A stretch of 64,000 bases of DNA from Pseudomonadota bacterium (GCA_963205235.1 CAUJIP010000029.1:62001-126000), one strand, 5' to 3'; numbered from the stretch's first letter, positions 1 through 9,679 are shown. A program made the numbers and translations. Notes: generated by a model from the letters alone, not told the origin.

Positions 1-497
1 TCTTCTTCCATGAGTTTCAGGTAATCCACCCCCGGCCAATCCTGCCGTCCATAGTGAATGGCCGCGTCAAAGGCCGTACCAGCAAAGTCGAACGGGCGCA
101 GGCGGGTGGACAGGTTCACCGTCACTTCGGCATGGGTCTGGGCGAAACGGGCCAGTCTTGGAGCCAGCCAGTGCATGCCGAATGCGGGCAGGATCGCCAG
201 ATTCAAGCTGCCCCCCGTCGGATTGGCGCGCAAAGTGATCGAGGCGGATGCCAGAAGGTTCAGCGCCTTTCGCACTTCGGTCACATAATCCTGCCCCGCC
301 GGGGTCAGGTGCAGGCGCTGCTTTTCGCGACGGATCAGGGTGACGCCCAACTGGCCCTCCAACCCCTGCAAAGCGCGGCTGATCGCACCTTGGGTCAGCG
401 ACAGCTCGTCCGCTGCGGCAGATGCGGTACCAAGGCGCGCGACCGCCTCCAGCGCCATCAGGGCCGGGATCGGGGGCAGATAACGGCGCGGCAGCAT
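1..497 (-). CDS. LysR-family transcriptional regulator (partial, C-terminus outside window)
   Basis: The reverse strand from the ATG at 497 reads about 165 codons without a stop and runs off the left window edge. The N-terminus carries a LysR winged helix-turn-helix (ALMALEAVARLGTASAAADE, then LSLTQGAISRALQGLEGQLG, about residues 13-52), followed by the start of the effector-binding domain. The protein lies divergently from glutaryl-CoA dehydrogenase with 89 bp between starts, the usual position of a GcvA/GcdR-like activator of its neighbour. That regulatory link is inferred from position only, and the ligand is unknown. Confidence 0.85.
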   Translation of the reverse strand, partial: MLPRRYLPPIPALMALEAVARLGTASAAADELSLTQGAISRALQGLEGQLGVTLIRREKQRLHLTPAGQDYVTEVRKALNLLASASITLRANPTGGSLNLAILPAFGMHWLAPRLARFAQTHAEVTVNLSTRLRPFDFAGTAFDAAIHYGRQDWPGVDYLKLMEE

Positions 498-586
498 TAT
501 GAGTTTCCCTCATGAACTCGTGCAGGTCTTTCGATAGCGCCGAAGCCGGATTCATGCAATCTTCGCTGCAAAGATAGGGGACCACG

Positions 587-1807
587 ATGACCGACAAACC
601 GAAACTGAAAGCCAAGGACGCACCTGATCTGGGCCGTTTCAACTGGGAAGACGCGCTGCGGCTGGATGACCAGCTGACCGAAGAGGAACGGATGCTGCGG
701 GACGCGGCCCGCGCCTATGCGCAGGAAAAGCTGCAACCCCGCGTCATCGCCGCCTATCGCGAGGAAAAGACTGATCCGGCGATCTTCCGGGAAATGGGCG
801 AGATGGGTCTGCTGGGCCTGACGATCCCGGAAGAATACGGCGGGCTTGGCGCGTCTTACGTGGCCTACGGTCTGGTCGCGCGTGAGGTGGAGCGGGTCGA
901 CTCGGGCTATCGGTCCATGATGTCGGTGCAGTCGTCCCTCGTCATGTATCCGATCTATGCCTATGGCACCGAAGCGCAGCGGATGAAGTATCTGCCGAAG
1001 CTGGCCACCGGCGAATGGATCGGCTGCTTTGGTCTGACGGAACCCGATGCGGGCTCGGACCCGGCGGGAATGAAGACCACGGCAAAGAAGACAGCGAGCG
1101 GCTATGTGCTGAACGGCGCAAAGATGTGGATTTCCAACGCGCCCATCGCCGATGTGTTCGTGGTCTGGGCCAAGTCGGAAGCGCATGGCGGCAAGATCAA
1201 GGGTTTTGTCCTCGACAAGGGCACCAAGGGCCTGTCCGCGCCGAAGGTTGGCGGCAAGCTGTCCCTGCGCGCCTCGATCACCGGGGAAATCGTGCTGAAG
1301 GACGTCGAAGTCGGCGAAGATGCCTTGCTGCCGAACGTCGAGGGGCTGAAGGGCCCGTTCGGCTGCCTTAACCGCGCGCGCTATGGCATTGCCTGGGGTG
1401 TGATGGGCGCGGCTGAGTTCTGCATGAACGCGGCGCGGCAATACGGGATCGACCGCAAGCAATTCAACCGGCCCATCGCCCAGACGCAGCTGTTCCAGCT
1501 GAAGCTGGCAAACATGCTGACCGAGATTTCGCTTGGCCTGCAGGCAAGCCTTCGCGTCGGTCGCCTGCTGGATGACGCCAATGCCGCGCCCGAGATGATT
1601 TCGATCATCAAGCGCAACAACTGCGGCAAAGCCCTGGATATCGCCCGCTGGTCGCGCGACATGCATGGTGGCAACGGCATTCAGGAAGACTTCCAGATCA
1701 TGCGCCACATGGTGAACCTTGAAACGGTCAACACCTATGAAGGCACGCATGACGTGCATGCGCTGATCCTTGGCCGGGCGATCACCGGGCTGCAGGCGTT
1801 CTTCTAA
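587..1807 (+). CDS. gcdH: Glutaryl-CoA dehydrogenase
   Basis: An acyl-CoA dehydrogenase family flavoprotein of 406 aa, full length for GcdH. It oxidises and decarboxylates glutaryl-CoA to crotonyl-CoA at the end of lysine/tryptophan/glutarate degradation, passing electrons to ETF. Visible marks are the [11 protein letters not shown] segment, the flavin-site signature [13 protein letters not shown] (about residue 146), and [20 protein letters not shown] near the C-terminus with Glu385 as the expected catalytic base. These segments match the GcdH subgroup better than short-chain acyl-CoA dehydrogenases. The start ATG follows a short A/G-rich stretch. The upstream LysR gene is divergent and probably controls it. 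Confidence 0.93.
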   Translation: MTDKPKLKAKDAPDLGRFNWEDALRLDDQLTEEERMLRDAARAYAQEKLQPRVIAAYREEKTDPAIFREMGEMGLLGLTIPEEYGGLGASYVAYGLVAREVERVDSGYRSMMSVQSSLVMYPIYAYGTEAQRMKYLPKLATGEWIGCFGLTEPDAGSDPAGMKTTAKKTASGYVLNGAKMWISNAPIADVFVVWAKSEAHGGKIKGFVLDKGTKGLSAPKVGGKLSLRASITGEIVLKDVEVGEDALLPNVEGLKGPFGCLNRARYGIAWGVMGAAEFCMNAARQYGIDRKQFNRPIAQTQLFQLKLANMLTEISLGLQASLRVGRLLDDANAAPEMISIIKRNNCGKALDIARWSRDMHGGNGIQEDFQIMRHMVNLETVNTYEGTHDVHALILGRAITGLQAFF

Positions 1808-2024
1808 ATCGGGGCAACCCCCGATTCTGGCGGTCCGATAACTTTGAATAGAGCGTCGCGCCCTTGGCGCGCGCCTTGGTTGTATTCACAGAAAATGGCC
1901 GGTTGAGTCTGACGATTTCACGCAGATGCGACCGGTTTACACGCATGCTTTGCTTGTAAGACCGAAAAGATTCGATCAAATTTTCAGTGTTGTATCTGTG
2001 TGTGCGGTTGGGGAATTGCTGACG

Positions 2025-2918
2025 ATGGATGATCTCGGCGCAGCTCTGGGCTGGCAGCATTCCATGCTGTCCATAGCAGAGGGCGATGGCGATTTTCTGC
2101 AGTTGGGTGAGCGACATTGGGCGTTCTTTGCAGAAGAACGCCCTCTGCTTTTGGTGACCTTCGAGGACATTGCCTCGGTCCGGGAAAGCGAAGACAAGCT
2201 GCCGCAGCATTTCGCCTTGGCCAAGGCGCGGGGCTGGTCCTTGATGACCATCTTTTGCGACGGAGAAACCTGGTGGCGGGATCCCGCTGTCTTTGACTAT
2301 TTCGACCGGCTTTCGGACGACGGCTTTCTGGAGGCCTTCGACCGGGTTGTCTTTTATGGGGCCGGAATGGCCGGCTATGCGGCGGCGGCATTCTCGATCG
2401 CGGCACCGGGGGCGGAACTGGTGCTGGTGGCCCCGCGCGCGACGCAAGACCCGGCCCGCACCGGATGGGACACCCGGCATCGCGCGGCGCGGCGGATCGA
2501 TTTCACTGACCGCTACGGCTATGCCCCGGACATGATCGAAAGCGCCGAGAAGGTCTGGCTGATCCACGATCCGTTAAACCCGCCAGACGCCATGCATGCC
2601 GCCCTGTTCCAGCGCCCTTGGGTCACGCCCCTGTTCGCACGGCATACTGGCGAGGCGACCGAAGACGCGCTGACCGAAATGCAGGCGCTTGACCGTATCC
2701 TTGAGGCGGTCATGGAGAAACGGTTCTCGCCAGAGTTCTTTGCCTGGCTCTGGCGCGGACGGCGGTCGAATGCCGATTACCTGCGCTCGATCCTGTCGGA
2801 GGCTCGGCTGACCGGCCACCCAAAGCGGGAAGCCAAAATCTGCCGGTCCGTCACGGCCCGGCTGAACGCCCCGCGTTTTGCGCGCCGGTTGGCGGAACTG
2901 ACCGGCGAAGGTCAGTAG
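2025..2918 (+). CDS. Conserved hypothetical protein, alpha/beta-fold-like (Rhodobacterales type)
   Basis: A soluble protein of about 297 aa from the ATG at 2025. An in-frame ATG at 1926 would add 33 residues of unconvincing sequence across a promoter-like AT-richer stretch. Similar proteins in Rhodobacterales are sometimes labelled phosphoadenosine phosphosulfate reductase, but no PP-loop (SGGxDS-type) motif is visible, so that name is not supported. A glycine-rich turn after a beta strand (VVFYGAGMAGYAAAAFS, about residues 109-125) resembles a nucleophile elbow or a Rossmann turn. Its last 7 bp overlap the convergent LprI-like gene. The function is unknown. Confidence 0.7.
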   Translation: MDDLGAALGWQHSMLSIAEGDGDFLQLGERHWAFFAEERPLLLVTFEDIASVRESEDKLPQHFALAKARGWSLMTIFCDGETWWRDPAVFDYFDRLSDDGFLEAFDRVVFYGAGMAGYAAAAFSIAAPGAELVLVAPRATQDPARTGWDTRHRAARRIDFTDRYGYAPDMIESAEKVWLIHDPLNPPDAMHAALFQRPWVTPLFARHTGEATEDALTEMQALDRILEAVMEKRFSPEFFAWLWRGRRSNADYLRSILSEARLTGHPKREAKICRSVTARLNAPRFARRLAELTGEGQ

Positions 2919-3310
2919 CTTAGCATGTCCAGAAGTTCGGCTGTCCGATCCTCGGTCATCTGCGTCATGCAGCCGTAGACCAGAAGAGGTTCCGCCGACC
3001 CGCCCCGCATCGGAAACCCGGCAAGGGTGCAATTGGCATCGCGATAGGGAATCCAGGCCCGCTGCGCATCCCGCAGGGCGTCGGCAGCGCCTTGCAGGTC
3101 CTCGGGCATGTTGGCGTCCATGTCCTTCATTTCGGCCATGGCGCGTTTGTAGGCGTCGTTCAGGTCGGCATCGGCGGCCTCCCAGTCCTGTTCGGCGCAG
3201 GCGTTCAATTCCTGCTGGGCCATGGCAGTTTCACAATCGATATCCTCGGCCAGGGCCGGGCTGGCGATGTGGACGGCAAGAAGGCAGGCGAACAGGGATA
3301 CACGGATCAT
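2912..3310 (-). CDS. LprI-family (DUF1311) periplasmic protein
   Basis: The protein has 132 aa from the ATG at 3310, chosen because it gives a clean Sec signal peptide (MIRVSLFACLLAVHIASPALA, cleavage after ALA near residue 21). The mature part has the LprI/DUF1311 pattern: two pairs of spaced cysteines (CETAM..LNACAEQ and ANCTL..YGCMT), the DLNDAYKRAM helix and the QRAWIPYRDANC motif. Members are small periplasmic proteins; some are lysozyme inhibitors, and most have no assigned role. It overlaps the end of the preceding convergent gene by 7 bp and lies divergently from pyrC with 86 bp between starts. Confidence 0.85.
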   Translation of the reverse strand: MIRVSLFACLLAVHIASPALAEDIDCETAMAQQELNACAEQDWEAADADLNDAYKRAMAEMKDMDANMPEDLQGAADALRDAQRAWIPYRDANCTLAGFPMRGGSAEPLLVYGCMTQMTEDRTAELLDMLSY

Positions 3311-3396
3311 GAGAGCTCCTCTTTTCGGGCTATCCTTGCCCAATTGGCCCCGCAAAGCCACTGGAAACAGGGTCGGGTTTGCGTTACCTGCGGACC

Positions 3397-4437
3397 ATGC
3401 AAACGTTCACCCTGCCCCGCCCCGATGACTGGCATCTGCATCTGCGCGATGGCGCGATGCTGCAGGCCGTCCTGCCCGAAACCGCCCGTCATTTCGCACG
3501 GGCGATCATCATGCCGAACCTGGTGCCGCCTGTGGTGACGCTTGACGACGCAGCGGCCTATCGCGACCGCATCCTTGCGGCCCTGCCTGCGGGGATGGCC
3601 TTTGAACCCCTGATGACGCTGTATCTGACCGAAGGCACTGACCCTGCAGATGTGGAACGCGCGGCGGCCTCGGGTCTGGTCAAGGCGGTCAAGCTCTATC
3701 CCGCCGGGGCCACCACCAATTCGCATTCCGGCGTGCGCGATCTGACAAAGGTCATGCCTGTGCTGGAAACCATGGCGCGGATCGGCCTGCCCCTTTGCAC
3801 CCATGGCGAGGTCACCGACCCGTCGGTCGACATCTTCGACCGCGAGGCGGTCTTCATCGACACAGTCCTTGATCCCCTGCTCCGCCGGCTACCCGAATTG
3901 CGGGTGGTGATGGAACATATCACGACCGAGGAAGGCGTGGCCTATGCTGCCGAAGGTGGGGACAATCTGGCCGCGACAATCACGACGCATCACCTGATCA
4001 TCAACCGCAACCACATCCTGGCGGGCGGGATCAAGCCACATTACTATTGCCTGCCGGTCGCCAAGCGCGAAAAGCACCGGCAGGCGCTGCGCCGGGCAGC
4101 GACCTCCGGCTCGCCCCGGTATTTCCTTGGCACCGACAGCGCCCCGCATATCGACGCCCTGAAGGAACATGCCTGCGGCTGCGCGGGTTGTTTCACGGCG
4201 ACGAATACGCTGAGCCTTCTGGCGCATGTGTTCGAGGAAGAGGGCGCGCTGGACCGTCTGGCGGCTTTCACCTCGCGGAACGGCCCGGCCTTCTATCGCC
4301 TGCCGGTGAATGCGGGCACGATCCGGCTGGAAAAGCGCGCCGAGCCCTGCGTCTGGCCCGAGAAGATCGTATCCGGGGCTGGCCCCGTCACCGTCTTCAA
4401 CCCCGGTTTCCCCGTGCATTGGCACGTCATCCCCTGA
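3397..4437 (+). CDS. pyrC: Dihydroorotase (class II, homodimeric type)
   Basis: A zinc amidohydrolase of 346 aa that interconverts N-carbamoyl-aspartate and dihydroorotate in pyrimidine synthesis. The metal site HLHLR is at residues 13-17, and the Lys expected to be carbamylated is Lys99 in [11 protein letters not shown]. Downstream are metal ligands in CTHGE and the HITTEEG segment, plus the LGTDSAPH substrate/metal loop. Length and motif order match E. coli-type PyrC. The ATG at 3397 is preferred to an upstream in-frame ATG at 3379 because the family starts at MQ[15 protein letters not shown]. pyrE follows after an 82-bp gap that contains a REP-like palindrome. Confidence 0.96.
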   Translation: MQTFTLPRPDDWHLHLRDGAMLQAVLPETARHFARAIIMPNLVPPVVTLDDAAAYRDRILAALPAGMAFEPLMTLYLTEGTDPADVERAAASGLVKAVKLYPAGATTNSHSGVRDLTKVMPVLETMARIGLPLCTHGEVTDPSVDIFDREAVFIDTVLDPLLRRLPELRVVMEHITTEEGVAYAAEGGDNLAATITTHHLIINRNHILAGGIKPHYYCLPVAKREKHRQALRRAATSGSPRYFLGTDSAPHIDALKEHACGCAGCFTATNTLSLLAHVFEEEGALDRLAAFTSRNGPAFYRLPVNAGTIRLEKRAEPCVWPEKIVSGAGPVTVFNPGFPVHWHVIP

Positions 4438-4438
4438 C

Positions 4439-4506
4439 CGCTCATCAGCCCTGACGGGCCTCTTCGCTGCAGCGAGGAGCGCCCGCAAGGAAGCGACGAG
4501 CGCCCC
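4439..4506. repeat. REP-like palindromic repeat, family B copy 1
   Basis: An imperfect palindrome of about 68 bp directly after the pyrC stop. The left arm, cgctcatcagccctgacggg plus c (4439-4459), is identical in reverse complement to 17770-17790. The centre has a self-complementary TCGCTGCAGCGA. The right half (gcgcccgcaagg and onward) matches, in reverse complement, the copy at 29015-29088. It may act as a transcription attenuator between pyrC and pyrE; this is inferred from its position. Confidence 0.75.
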
Positions 4507-4519
4507 CGAAAGGACCGAA

Positions 4520-5200
4520 ATGATCCCCGCCGCCTTCCCCCCGAAAGAGGAAATCGCCCGCCTGACCGCCCGCGCCCTGCTGGAAATCAAGGCGGTGCAT
4601 TTCAATGCGGAAACGCCGTTCACGCTCGCCTCGGGCTTGCCGTCCCCCACCTACATCGACTGCCGCAAGCTGATCAGCTATCCGCGCATCCGGTCGACCC
4701 TGATGGATTTCCTGTCGGTCACCGTCATGCGTGAGGCGGGGTTCGAGGCCTTCGACAACATCGCGGGCGGTGAGACGGCGGGTATTCCCTTTGCCGCGCT
4801 GGTCGCCGAACGGCTGGCCCTGCCGATGACCTATGTCCGGAAGAAACCCAAAGGCTATGGGCGGAACGCCCGGATCGAGGGCGCGATGACGGAAGGCCAG
4901 CGCGTGCTGCTGGTCGAGGATCTGACCACCGACGGCGGTTCCAAGCTCAGCTTCGTCGACGCGATCCGTGAAACCGGCGCCACCTGTGGCCATACGGCGG
5001 TGATCTTCTATTATGGCATCTTCCCGGACACCGAGGCCAAGCTTGGCGCGCATGGGGTCAAGCTGCATCATCTTTGCACCTGGTGGGACGTGCTGGCCGA
5101 AGCCCGGGCGCAAGGCACGTTCGACGACAAGACCCTGGCCGAGGTGGAAAGCTTCCTGAAAGCCCCGCGCGACTGGCAAGAGGCGCGGAAACCGGGCTGA
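4520..5200 (+). CDS. pyrE: Orotate phosphoribosyltransferase
   Basis: The 226-aa cytosolic enzyme makes orotidine 5'-phosphate from orotate and PRPP. The PRPP-binding loop [14 protein letters not shown] is at about residues 129-142, and the catalytic-loop segment [10 protein letters not shown] is at about 106-115. [10 protein letters not shown], seen at 83-92, is also typical. The start ATG at 4520 follows a weak Shine-Dalgarno (aaggacc). It lies 82 bp after pyrC in the same direction, so cotranscription is likely though interrupted by a palindromic repeat. A hairpin follows the stop. Confidence 0.95.
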   Translation: MIPAAFPPKEEIARLTARALLEIKAVHFNAETPFTLASGLPSPTYIDCRKLISYPRIRSTLMDFLSVTVMREAGFEAFDNIAGGETAGIPFAALVAERLALPMTYVRKKPKGYGRNARIEGAMTEGQRVLLVEDLTTDGGSKLSFVDAIRETGATCGHTAVIFYYGIFPDTEAKLGAHGVKLHHLCTWWDVLAEARAQGTFDDKTLAEVESFLKAPRDWQEARKPG

Positions 5201-5203
5201 CCT

Positions 5204-5230
5204 CTGCCACCGGCAGATTTCGGTGGGCAG
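5204..5230 (+). terminator. Possible hairpin terminator after pyrE
   Basis: CTGCCACCG pairs with CGGTGGGCAG across an 8-nt loop, with one bulged G. No good T-tract follows, so termination is uncertain. The rest of the 5231-5416 gap contains nothing else I can name except the dnaB ribosome-binding site. Confidence 0.4.
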
Positions 5231-5416
5231 GTCTGTGGGTCCATCTGGGGACAAGTCGCGAAGAATCGTTCCAGCTCGGCATTCTTGGCAAGATGTGGTA
5301 GGCTGATCTTGGGTCGACACTACCAGAAGCGCAGGATTGGTCCTGCCGGGTGATTTTCGTCCCCCTTGCCGAACGGCCCTTTGCTGGGGCAAAGAGGATG
5401 CTGCAAGGAGGCAGAG

Positions 5417-6919
5417 ATGACCGAGATCACCCCGCTTAGACCCTTGGTTCCTGCCCAAGCCCCCAACGAACCCGAAGTCCTGCCGCACAATATCGAGGCG
5501 GAACAGCAACTTCTGGGCGCGATCCTGACCAACAACGACATCTATGACCGCATCTCATCGGTCGTGAAGGCCGAGCATTTCTTTGACCCGGTCCACCAGC
5601 GCATCTTTGAAGTTGCGGCGGCACGCATCCAGAAGAACGCGCTTGCCTCGCCCGTCACGCTGAAGGGGTTCTTCGAGGATGATCAGGGCCTGAAGGAACT
5701 GGGCGGGCCGGCCTATCTGGTGCGTCTGGCCGGGGCGGCGATCTCGGCCTATGCGGCGCGCGACTATGCGCAGATGATCTATGACCTTGCCGTGCGGCGC
5801 GAGCTTATCCAGCTGGGTCGCGACATCGCCTCGCAGGCGGCCAAGGTCGAGGTGACGAACGAACCCAAGGACCAGATCATCGACGCCGAACAGCGGCTTT
5901 ACAAGCTGGGCGAACAGGGTGTGGCGGAACGCGGGTTCCAAAGCTTTCTGAAAGCGGTGACCGATGCGGTGAACGTGGCCAACGCGGCCTATCAGCGCGA
6001 CGGCGGGCTGGCAGGGATTTCCACCGGCCTTGTCGACATGGACAAGAAGCTGGGTGGCCTGCACCCCTCGGACCTGCTGATCCTTGCGGGGCGGCCTTCG
6101 ATGGGCAAGACCTCGCTTGCCACCAACATCGCCTTCAACATCGCCAAGGCCTATCGCCGGGGCCGGACGCCCGATGGCAACGAAGGCGCGGTTGACGGCG
6201 GGGTCGTGGGCTTTTTCAGCCTTGAAATGTCGGCGGAACAGCTGGCCGCACGTATCCTGTCCGAAGCCTCGGAAGTTCCGTCGGAACAGATACGGCGCGG
6301 CGACATGACCGAGATCGAGTTTCGCCGCTTTGTCGAGGCTGCGAAGGACCTGGAAGCCTGCCCCTTGTATATCGACGACACCCCGGCCCTGCCGATTTCG
6401 CAAGTCGCCGCCCGTGCGCGGCGCTTGAAGCGGACGCATGGGCTGGATGTCTTGATCATCGATTATCTGCAGCTTCTGAAGGGCACGTCCAAGGACAACC
6501 GGGTGCAGGAAGTCTCCGAGATCACCCAAGGTCTGAAGGCGATTGCCAAGGAATTGAACATCCCGGTCATCGCGCTGTCACAGCTTTCCCGTGCGGTCGA
6601 AAGCCGTGAAGACAAGCGACCGCAGCTTTCCGACCTTCGGGAATCCGGCTCGATCGAGCAGGACGCCGACGTGGTGATGTTCGTCTACCGCGACGAATAC
6701 TACAAGGAACGGGAAAAGCCCGGCGACCATGAACTGGAAAAGATGGCGCAGTGGCAGGCGATCATGGAATCGGTCCATGGCAAGGCCGAAGTGATCATCG
6801 GCAAGCAGCGTCACGGGCCTATCGGCACGGTGGAACTGTCGTTCGAGGGGCGCTTCACCCGCTTTGGCAACCTTGCCAAACCCTGGCAGGGATCAGGCGG
6901 GCCGGACGTGGGGTTCTAG
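5417..6919 (+). CDS. dnaB: Replicative DNA helicase DnaB
   Basis: The 500-aa hexameric 5'-3' helicase of the replication fork. The N-terminal domain begins at LPHNIEAEQQLLGAIL (about residues 22-38). The RecA-like C-terminal domain has Walker A GRPSMGKTS (225-233), Walker B VLIIDYLQLL, and the DnaB motifs QLSRAVESR, LRESGSIEQDADVVMF and KQRHGPIGT. The ATG at 5417 is chosen because a strong aaggaggcag Shine-Dalgarno lies just upstream (5405-5414); the frame is open further upstream but has no comparable signal. The following MBL gene starts 1 bp after the stop, so the two are probably translationally coupled. Confidence 0.97.
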   Translation: MTEITPLRPLVPAQAPNEPEVLPHNIEAEQQLLGAILTNNDIYDRISSVVKAEHFFDPVHQRIFEVAAARIQKNALASPVTLKGFFEDDQGLKELGGPAYLVRLAGAAISAYAARDYAQMIYDLAVRRELIQLGRDIASQAAKVEVTNEPKDQIIDAEQRLYKLGEQGVAERGFQSFLKAVTDAVNVANAAYQRDGGLAGISTGLVDMDKKLGGLHPSDLLILAGRPSMGKTSLATNIAFNIAKAYRRGRTPDGNEGAVDGGVVGFFSLEMSAEQLAARILSEASEVPSEQIRRGDMTEIEFRRFVEAAKDLEACPLYIDDTPALPISQVAARARRLKRTHGLDVLIIDYLQLLKGTSKDNRVQEVSEITQGLKAIAKELNIPVIALSQLSRAVESREDKRPQLSDLRESGSIEQDADVVMFVYRDEYYKEREKPGDHELEKMAQWQAIMESVHGKAEVIIGKQRHGPIGTVELSFEGRFTRFGNLAKPWQGSGGPDVGF

Positions 6920-6920
6920 C

Positions 6921-7790
6921 TTGCGCATCCATGAACCCTTTCCCGGTGTGCTGGCCTTTTACGAAGGTCGCGACGGCAGCCGCCATGCCGAAGGGCCGAA
7001 CTGGGTGGATGACGGGGCCTTGTCGCTGGGCATTGCGTCCTATGCGGTGATCAAGGGCGATCAGGCGCTGGTCTATGACTGCCACCTGTCGCCCGACCGG
7101 GCGCGCTTTATCCGCGACACGCTTGCGGCGCGTGGGGCCAAGCGGTTCACGGTGATCCTGTCGCATTGGCATATCGACCATGTTGCCGGAACCGAACCTT
7201 TCGCCGATTGCGAGATCATCGCCAATCCGCGCACGCTGGCCCATCTGACGCGAGAAAAGGCGGCGCTGGAAACCGGCACCTATGCCGGGCAGCCTGCGAT
7301 TTCGCCCCTGATCCTGCCGAACCGGATCTTCGATGACCGGCTGGTGCTGGACCTTGGCGGTGAAGTGGTCGAGCTTTTGACCTTTGACATCCATTCCGAC
7401 GACGGCACGGTCGTGTGGTTGCCGAAGCGCAGGCTTCTGCTGGCCGGGGACACGCTGGAGGACTGCGTCACCTGGGTCAGCGAGCCTGAGGCCCTGCCTC
7501 GCCACCTGCCGGAACTTGCGCGTCTGGCGGGGCTTGGGGCTACGGCCATCCTGCCGAACCATGGGGCGGAAGAGGTCATCGCCAAAGGCGGTTACGGGCC
7601 GGGGCTGATTTCGGCGACCTCCGCCTATGTCACGGGGCTGATCGCGGGGACATTGTCACCGGATCTGGCCACGGCCATCGCAGAACCGGTCAAGGCCGGG
7701 GATCTGCGCTTTTTCGCCGCCTATCAGGACGTGCATGCCCGCAACCTTGCCAAAGCGGCCGAAGCCAAGGCCGCAGGTCACCTGACCTAG
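6921..7790 (+). CDS. MBL-fold metallo-hydrolase
   Basis: A metallo-beta-lactamase-fold protein of 289 aa. The metal motif HWHIDH is at residues 82-87, with later ligands in the LLLAGDTLED and LPNHG segments. The most likely start is TTG at 6921, 1 bp after the dnaB stop; no suitable ATG occurs near the conserved N-terminus (RIHEPFPGVLAFYEGR). It may hydrolyse a thioester, ester or phosphodiester; the exact substrate cannot be read from sequence. Its stop overlaps the convergent P-type ATPase stop by 4 bp. Confidence 0.85.
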   Translation: MRIHEPFPGVLAFYEGRDGSRHAEGPNWVDDGALSLGIASYAVIKGDQALVYDCHLSPDRARFIRDTLAARGAKRFTVILSHWHIDHVAGTEPFADCEIIANPRTLAHLTREKAALETGTYAGQPAISPLILPNRIFDDRLVLDLGGEVVELLTFDIHSDDGTVVWLPKRRLLLAGDTLEDCVTWVSEPEALPRHLPELARLAGLGATAILPNHGAEEVIAKGGYGPGLISATSAYVTGLIAGTLSPDLATAIAEPVKAGDLRFFAAYQDVHARNLAKAAEAKAAGHLT

Positions 7791-9679
7791 ACCGTCTGGT
7801 GCTGCCGGATCGGGTCGGCCAGAAGCCGAAGCCCGTTCAGCACGACCAGAAGCGTGCCGCCCTCATGCCCAAGCACCGCAATCGGCAGCGGCAGTTCGAA
7901 GAACAGGCTTCCGGTCACCAGAACCACCATCGCGCCAAGCGCAATCGTCAGGTTCTGCCGGATCACCCTTGCAGCGCGACGGGCAAGTCTTTGGGCGGCG
8001 GCAAGCTTGCGCAGGTCTTCCGCCATCAGCGCCACATCGGCGGCTTGCAGGGCAACCTCGCTGCCCGCTACGCCCATCGCCACGCCGACATCCGCGCGGG
8101 CCAAGGCGGCGGCGTCGTTCACCCCGTCGCCAATGAAGGCCACCTTGCCACGCTTTGCCGCCTTGTCGACCAGTTGCACCTTGTCAGCGGGCAGAAGGCC
8201 AGAATGAATTTCCTCCGGCGCAAGGCCAAGCGTCGCGCCGATCCGCGCGGCAACGGGCGCGCGGTCGCCGGTCATCATCAGGATGGACACCCGCCCGCCT
8301 GCCTTCAGGTCACGCACCGCTTCGGCGGCGGTGGTGCGCGGCTCGTCCGCCACCGTCACCGCGCCAAGGATGCGCGATCCGCGCCCGACGACAATCAGCG
8401 TCTCGCTTCCGTCGGCCAGACTGACCAGCGCATCGGGCAGGTTTGCGCCCATGGCGGCAAGCATCCGGGCGTTGCCCGCCCAGATCGGCCCTTCGGCATC
8501 CTGACCGGTGATGCCTTCGCTTGGATGTGCCCGCACGTCGCGCATCGGGGCCGGGGTGATCCCGCGCTCTGCCGCCTCGCGCCGGATCGCGGCGGCGATG
8601 GGATGTTCCGACTGCGCCTCAAGCCCCGCGACAAGCGCAAGAAAGCCGTCTTCTTCCCCGTAAAGCACCACCACATTCGTCACGGCGGCAAGGCCCGTGG
8701 TCAGCGTCCCGGTCTTGTCGAAGGCAAAGGTGCGGACTTCGGCCAAGCCTTCCAGCGCACCACCACCCTTGAACAGAACCCCGCCCCGTGCCGCCGCCGA
8801 CAAGGCCGACAGGATCGCCGCGGGAACCGAGATCACGACCGCGCAGGGGCTGGCGGCAACCAAAAGCGTGGCCGACCGATAAAGCGCCTCACCCTGCGTA
8901 TGGCCAAGATAGCGAAACCCGAACCACGACAGGACCGCACCCGCCAGCACCGCAATCGTATAGCGCTGGCCGAACCAGTCCGAGAACCGTTCCGACGGGG
9001 ATTTCATCGCCTGCGCTTCGGTCACCAGCTTGATCATCTGCGCGACCGTGCTGGTTTCCAGCCCGCGTGTGACTTCGACCGTCAGGATGCCGTCAAGGTT
9101 CACCGTCGCCTCATGCACCGGATCGCCCGCAACCTTGCGCACCGGGGCCGATTCCCCCGTGACTGTGCTTTCGTCCAGATGACCCGAACCGTCGGCCACC
9201 CGCCCGTCAACCGGCACCCTTGCCCCGGGCCGCAGGATCACCCGATCGCCGGGCACCAGATCGGCAACGGGCACTTCGGTTACCCCATCCGGCCCTTCGC
9301 GCAGGGCGAATTCGGGCCGCAACTGCATCAGGGCCTCGACCGCGCGGCGGGCCTTGCCCATCGCTCGATGCTCCAGCGTCTGCGACAGCGAGAACAGGGC
9401 CAAGAGCACCGCCCCCTCCAGCGCCGCCCCGACCGAAGCCGCCGCCAGCGCCGCGACCACCATCAGAAGGTCGATGTCCAGCCGGTGCTCATGCCAAAGC
9501 TCGGCCAAGGCTGAACGCGCCGCCGGAATGCCGCCGGCCAGATAGGACATGGCAAGCATGGCCCAGGTCAGGCCCCAGGGCAGCGGTTGCAGGAATGCGT
9601 CCAGCGTGGCCAGTCCAAGACCGATCCAGCAAAGCACCGTCAGATAAAGTCCGGCGCAGTCATCTTCGCTTTCAGGCAT
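7787..9679 (-). CDS. Heavy-metal P-type ATPase, P1B-4 (SPC/HEGGT) subgroup
   Basis: An inner-membrane metal-exporting ATPase of 630 aa. The actuator motif TGES is at 174-177, the transmembrane metal site SPC at 277-279, the phosphorylated Asp in DKTGT at 321-325, and the hinge motif GDGVND follows. HEGGT is at about 605-609 in the last helices. SPC plus HEGGT, without an N-terminal CxxC metal-binding domain, defines the P1B-4 group (CoaT, CtpD, PfeT type), whose substrates are Co2+, Fe2+ or sometimes Zn2+. The ATG at 9679 has a GGAGG upstream; a longer frame to 9718 has no such signal. No metal regulator is adjacent. Confidence 0.92.
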   Translation of the reverse strand: MPESEDDCAGLYLTVLCWIGLGLATLDAFLQPLPWGLTWAMLAMSYLAGGIPAARSALAELWHEHRLDIDLLMVVAALAAASVGAALEGAVLLALFSLSQTLEHRAMGKARRAVEALMQLRPEFALREGPDGVTEVPVADLVPGDRVILRPGARVPVDGRVADGSGHLDESTVTGESAPVRKVAGDPVHEATVNLDGILTVEVTRGLETSTVAQMIKLVTEAQAMKSPSERFSDWFGQRYTIAVLAGAVLSWFGFRYLGHTQGEALYRSATLLVAASPCAVVISVPAAILSALSAAARGGVLFKGGGALEGLAEVRTFAFDKTGTLTTGLAAVTNVVVLYGEEDGFLALVAGLEAQSEHPIAAAIRREAAERGITPAPMRDVRAHPSEGITGQDAEGPIWAGNARMLAAMGANLPDALVSLADGSETLIVVGRGSRILGAVTVADEPRTTAAEAVRDLKAGGRVSILMMTGDRAPVAARIGATLGLAPEEIHSGLLPADKVQLVDKAAKRGKVAFIGDGVNDAAALARADVGVAMGVAGSEVALQAADVALMAEDLRKLAAAQRLARRAARVIRQNLTIALGAMVVLVTGSLFFELPLPIAVLGHEGGTLLVVLNGLRLLADPIRQHQTV

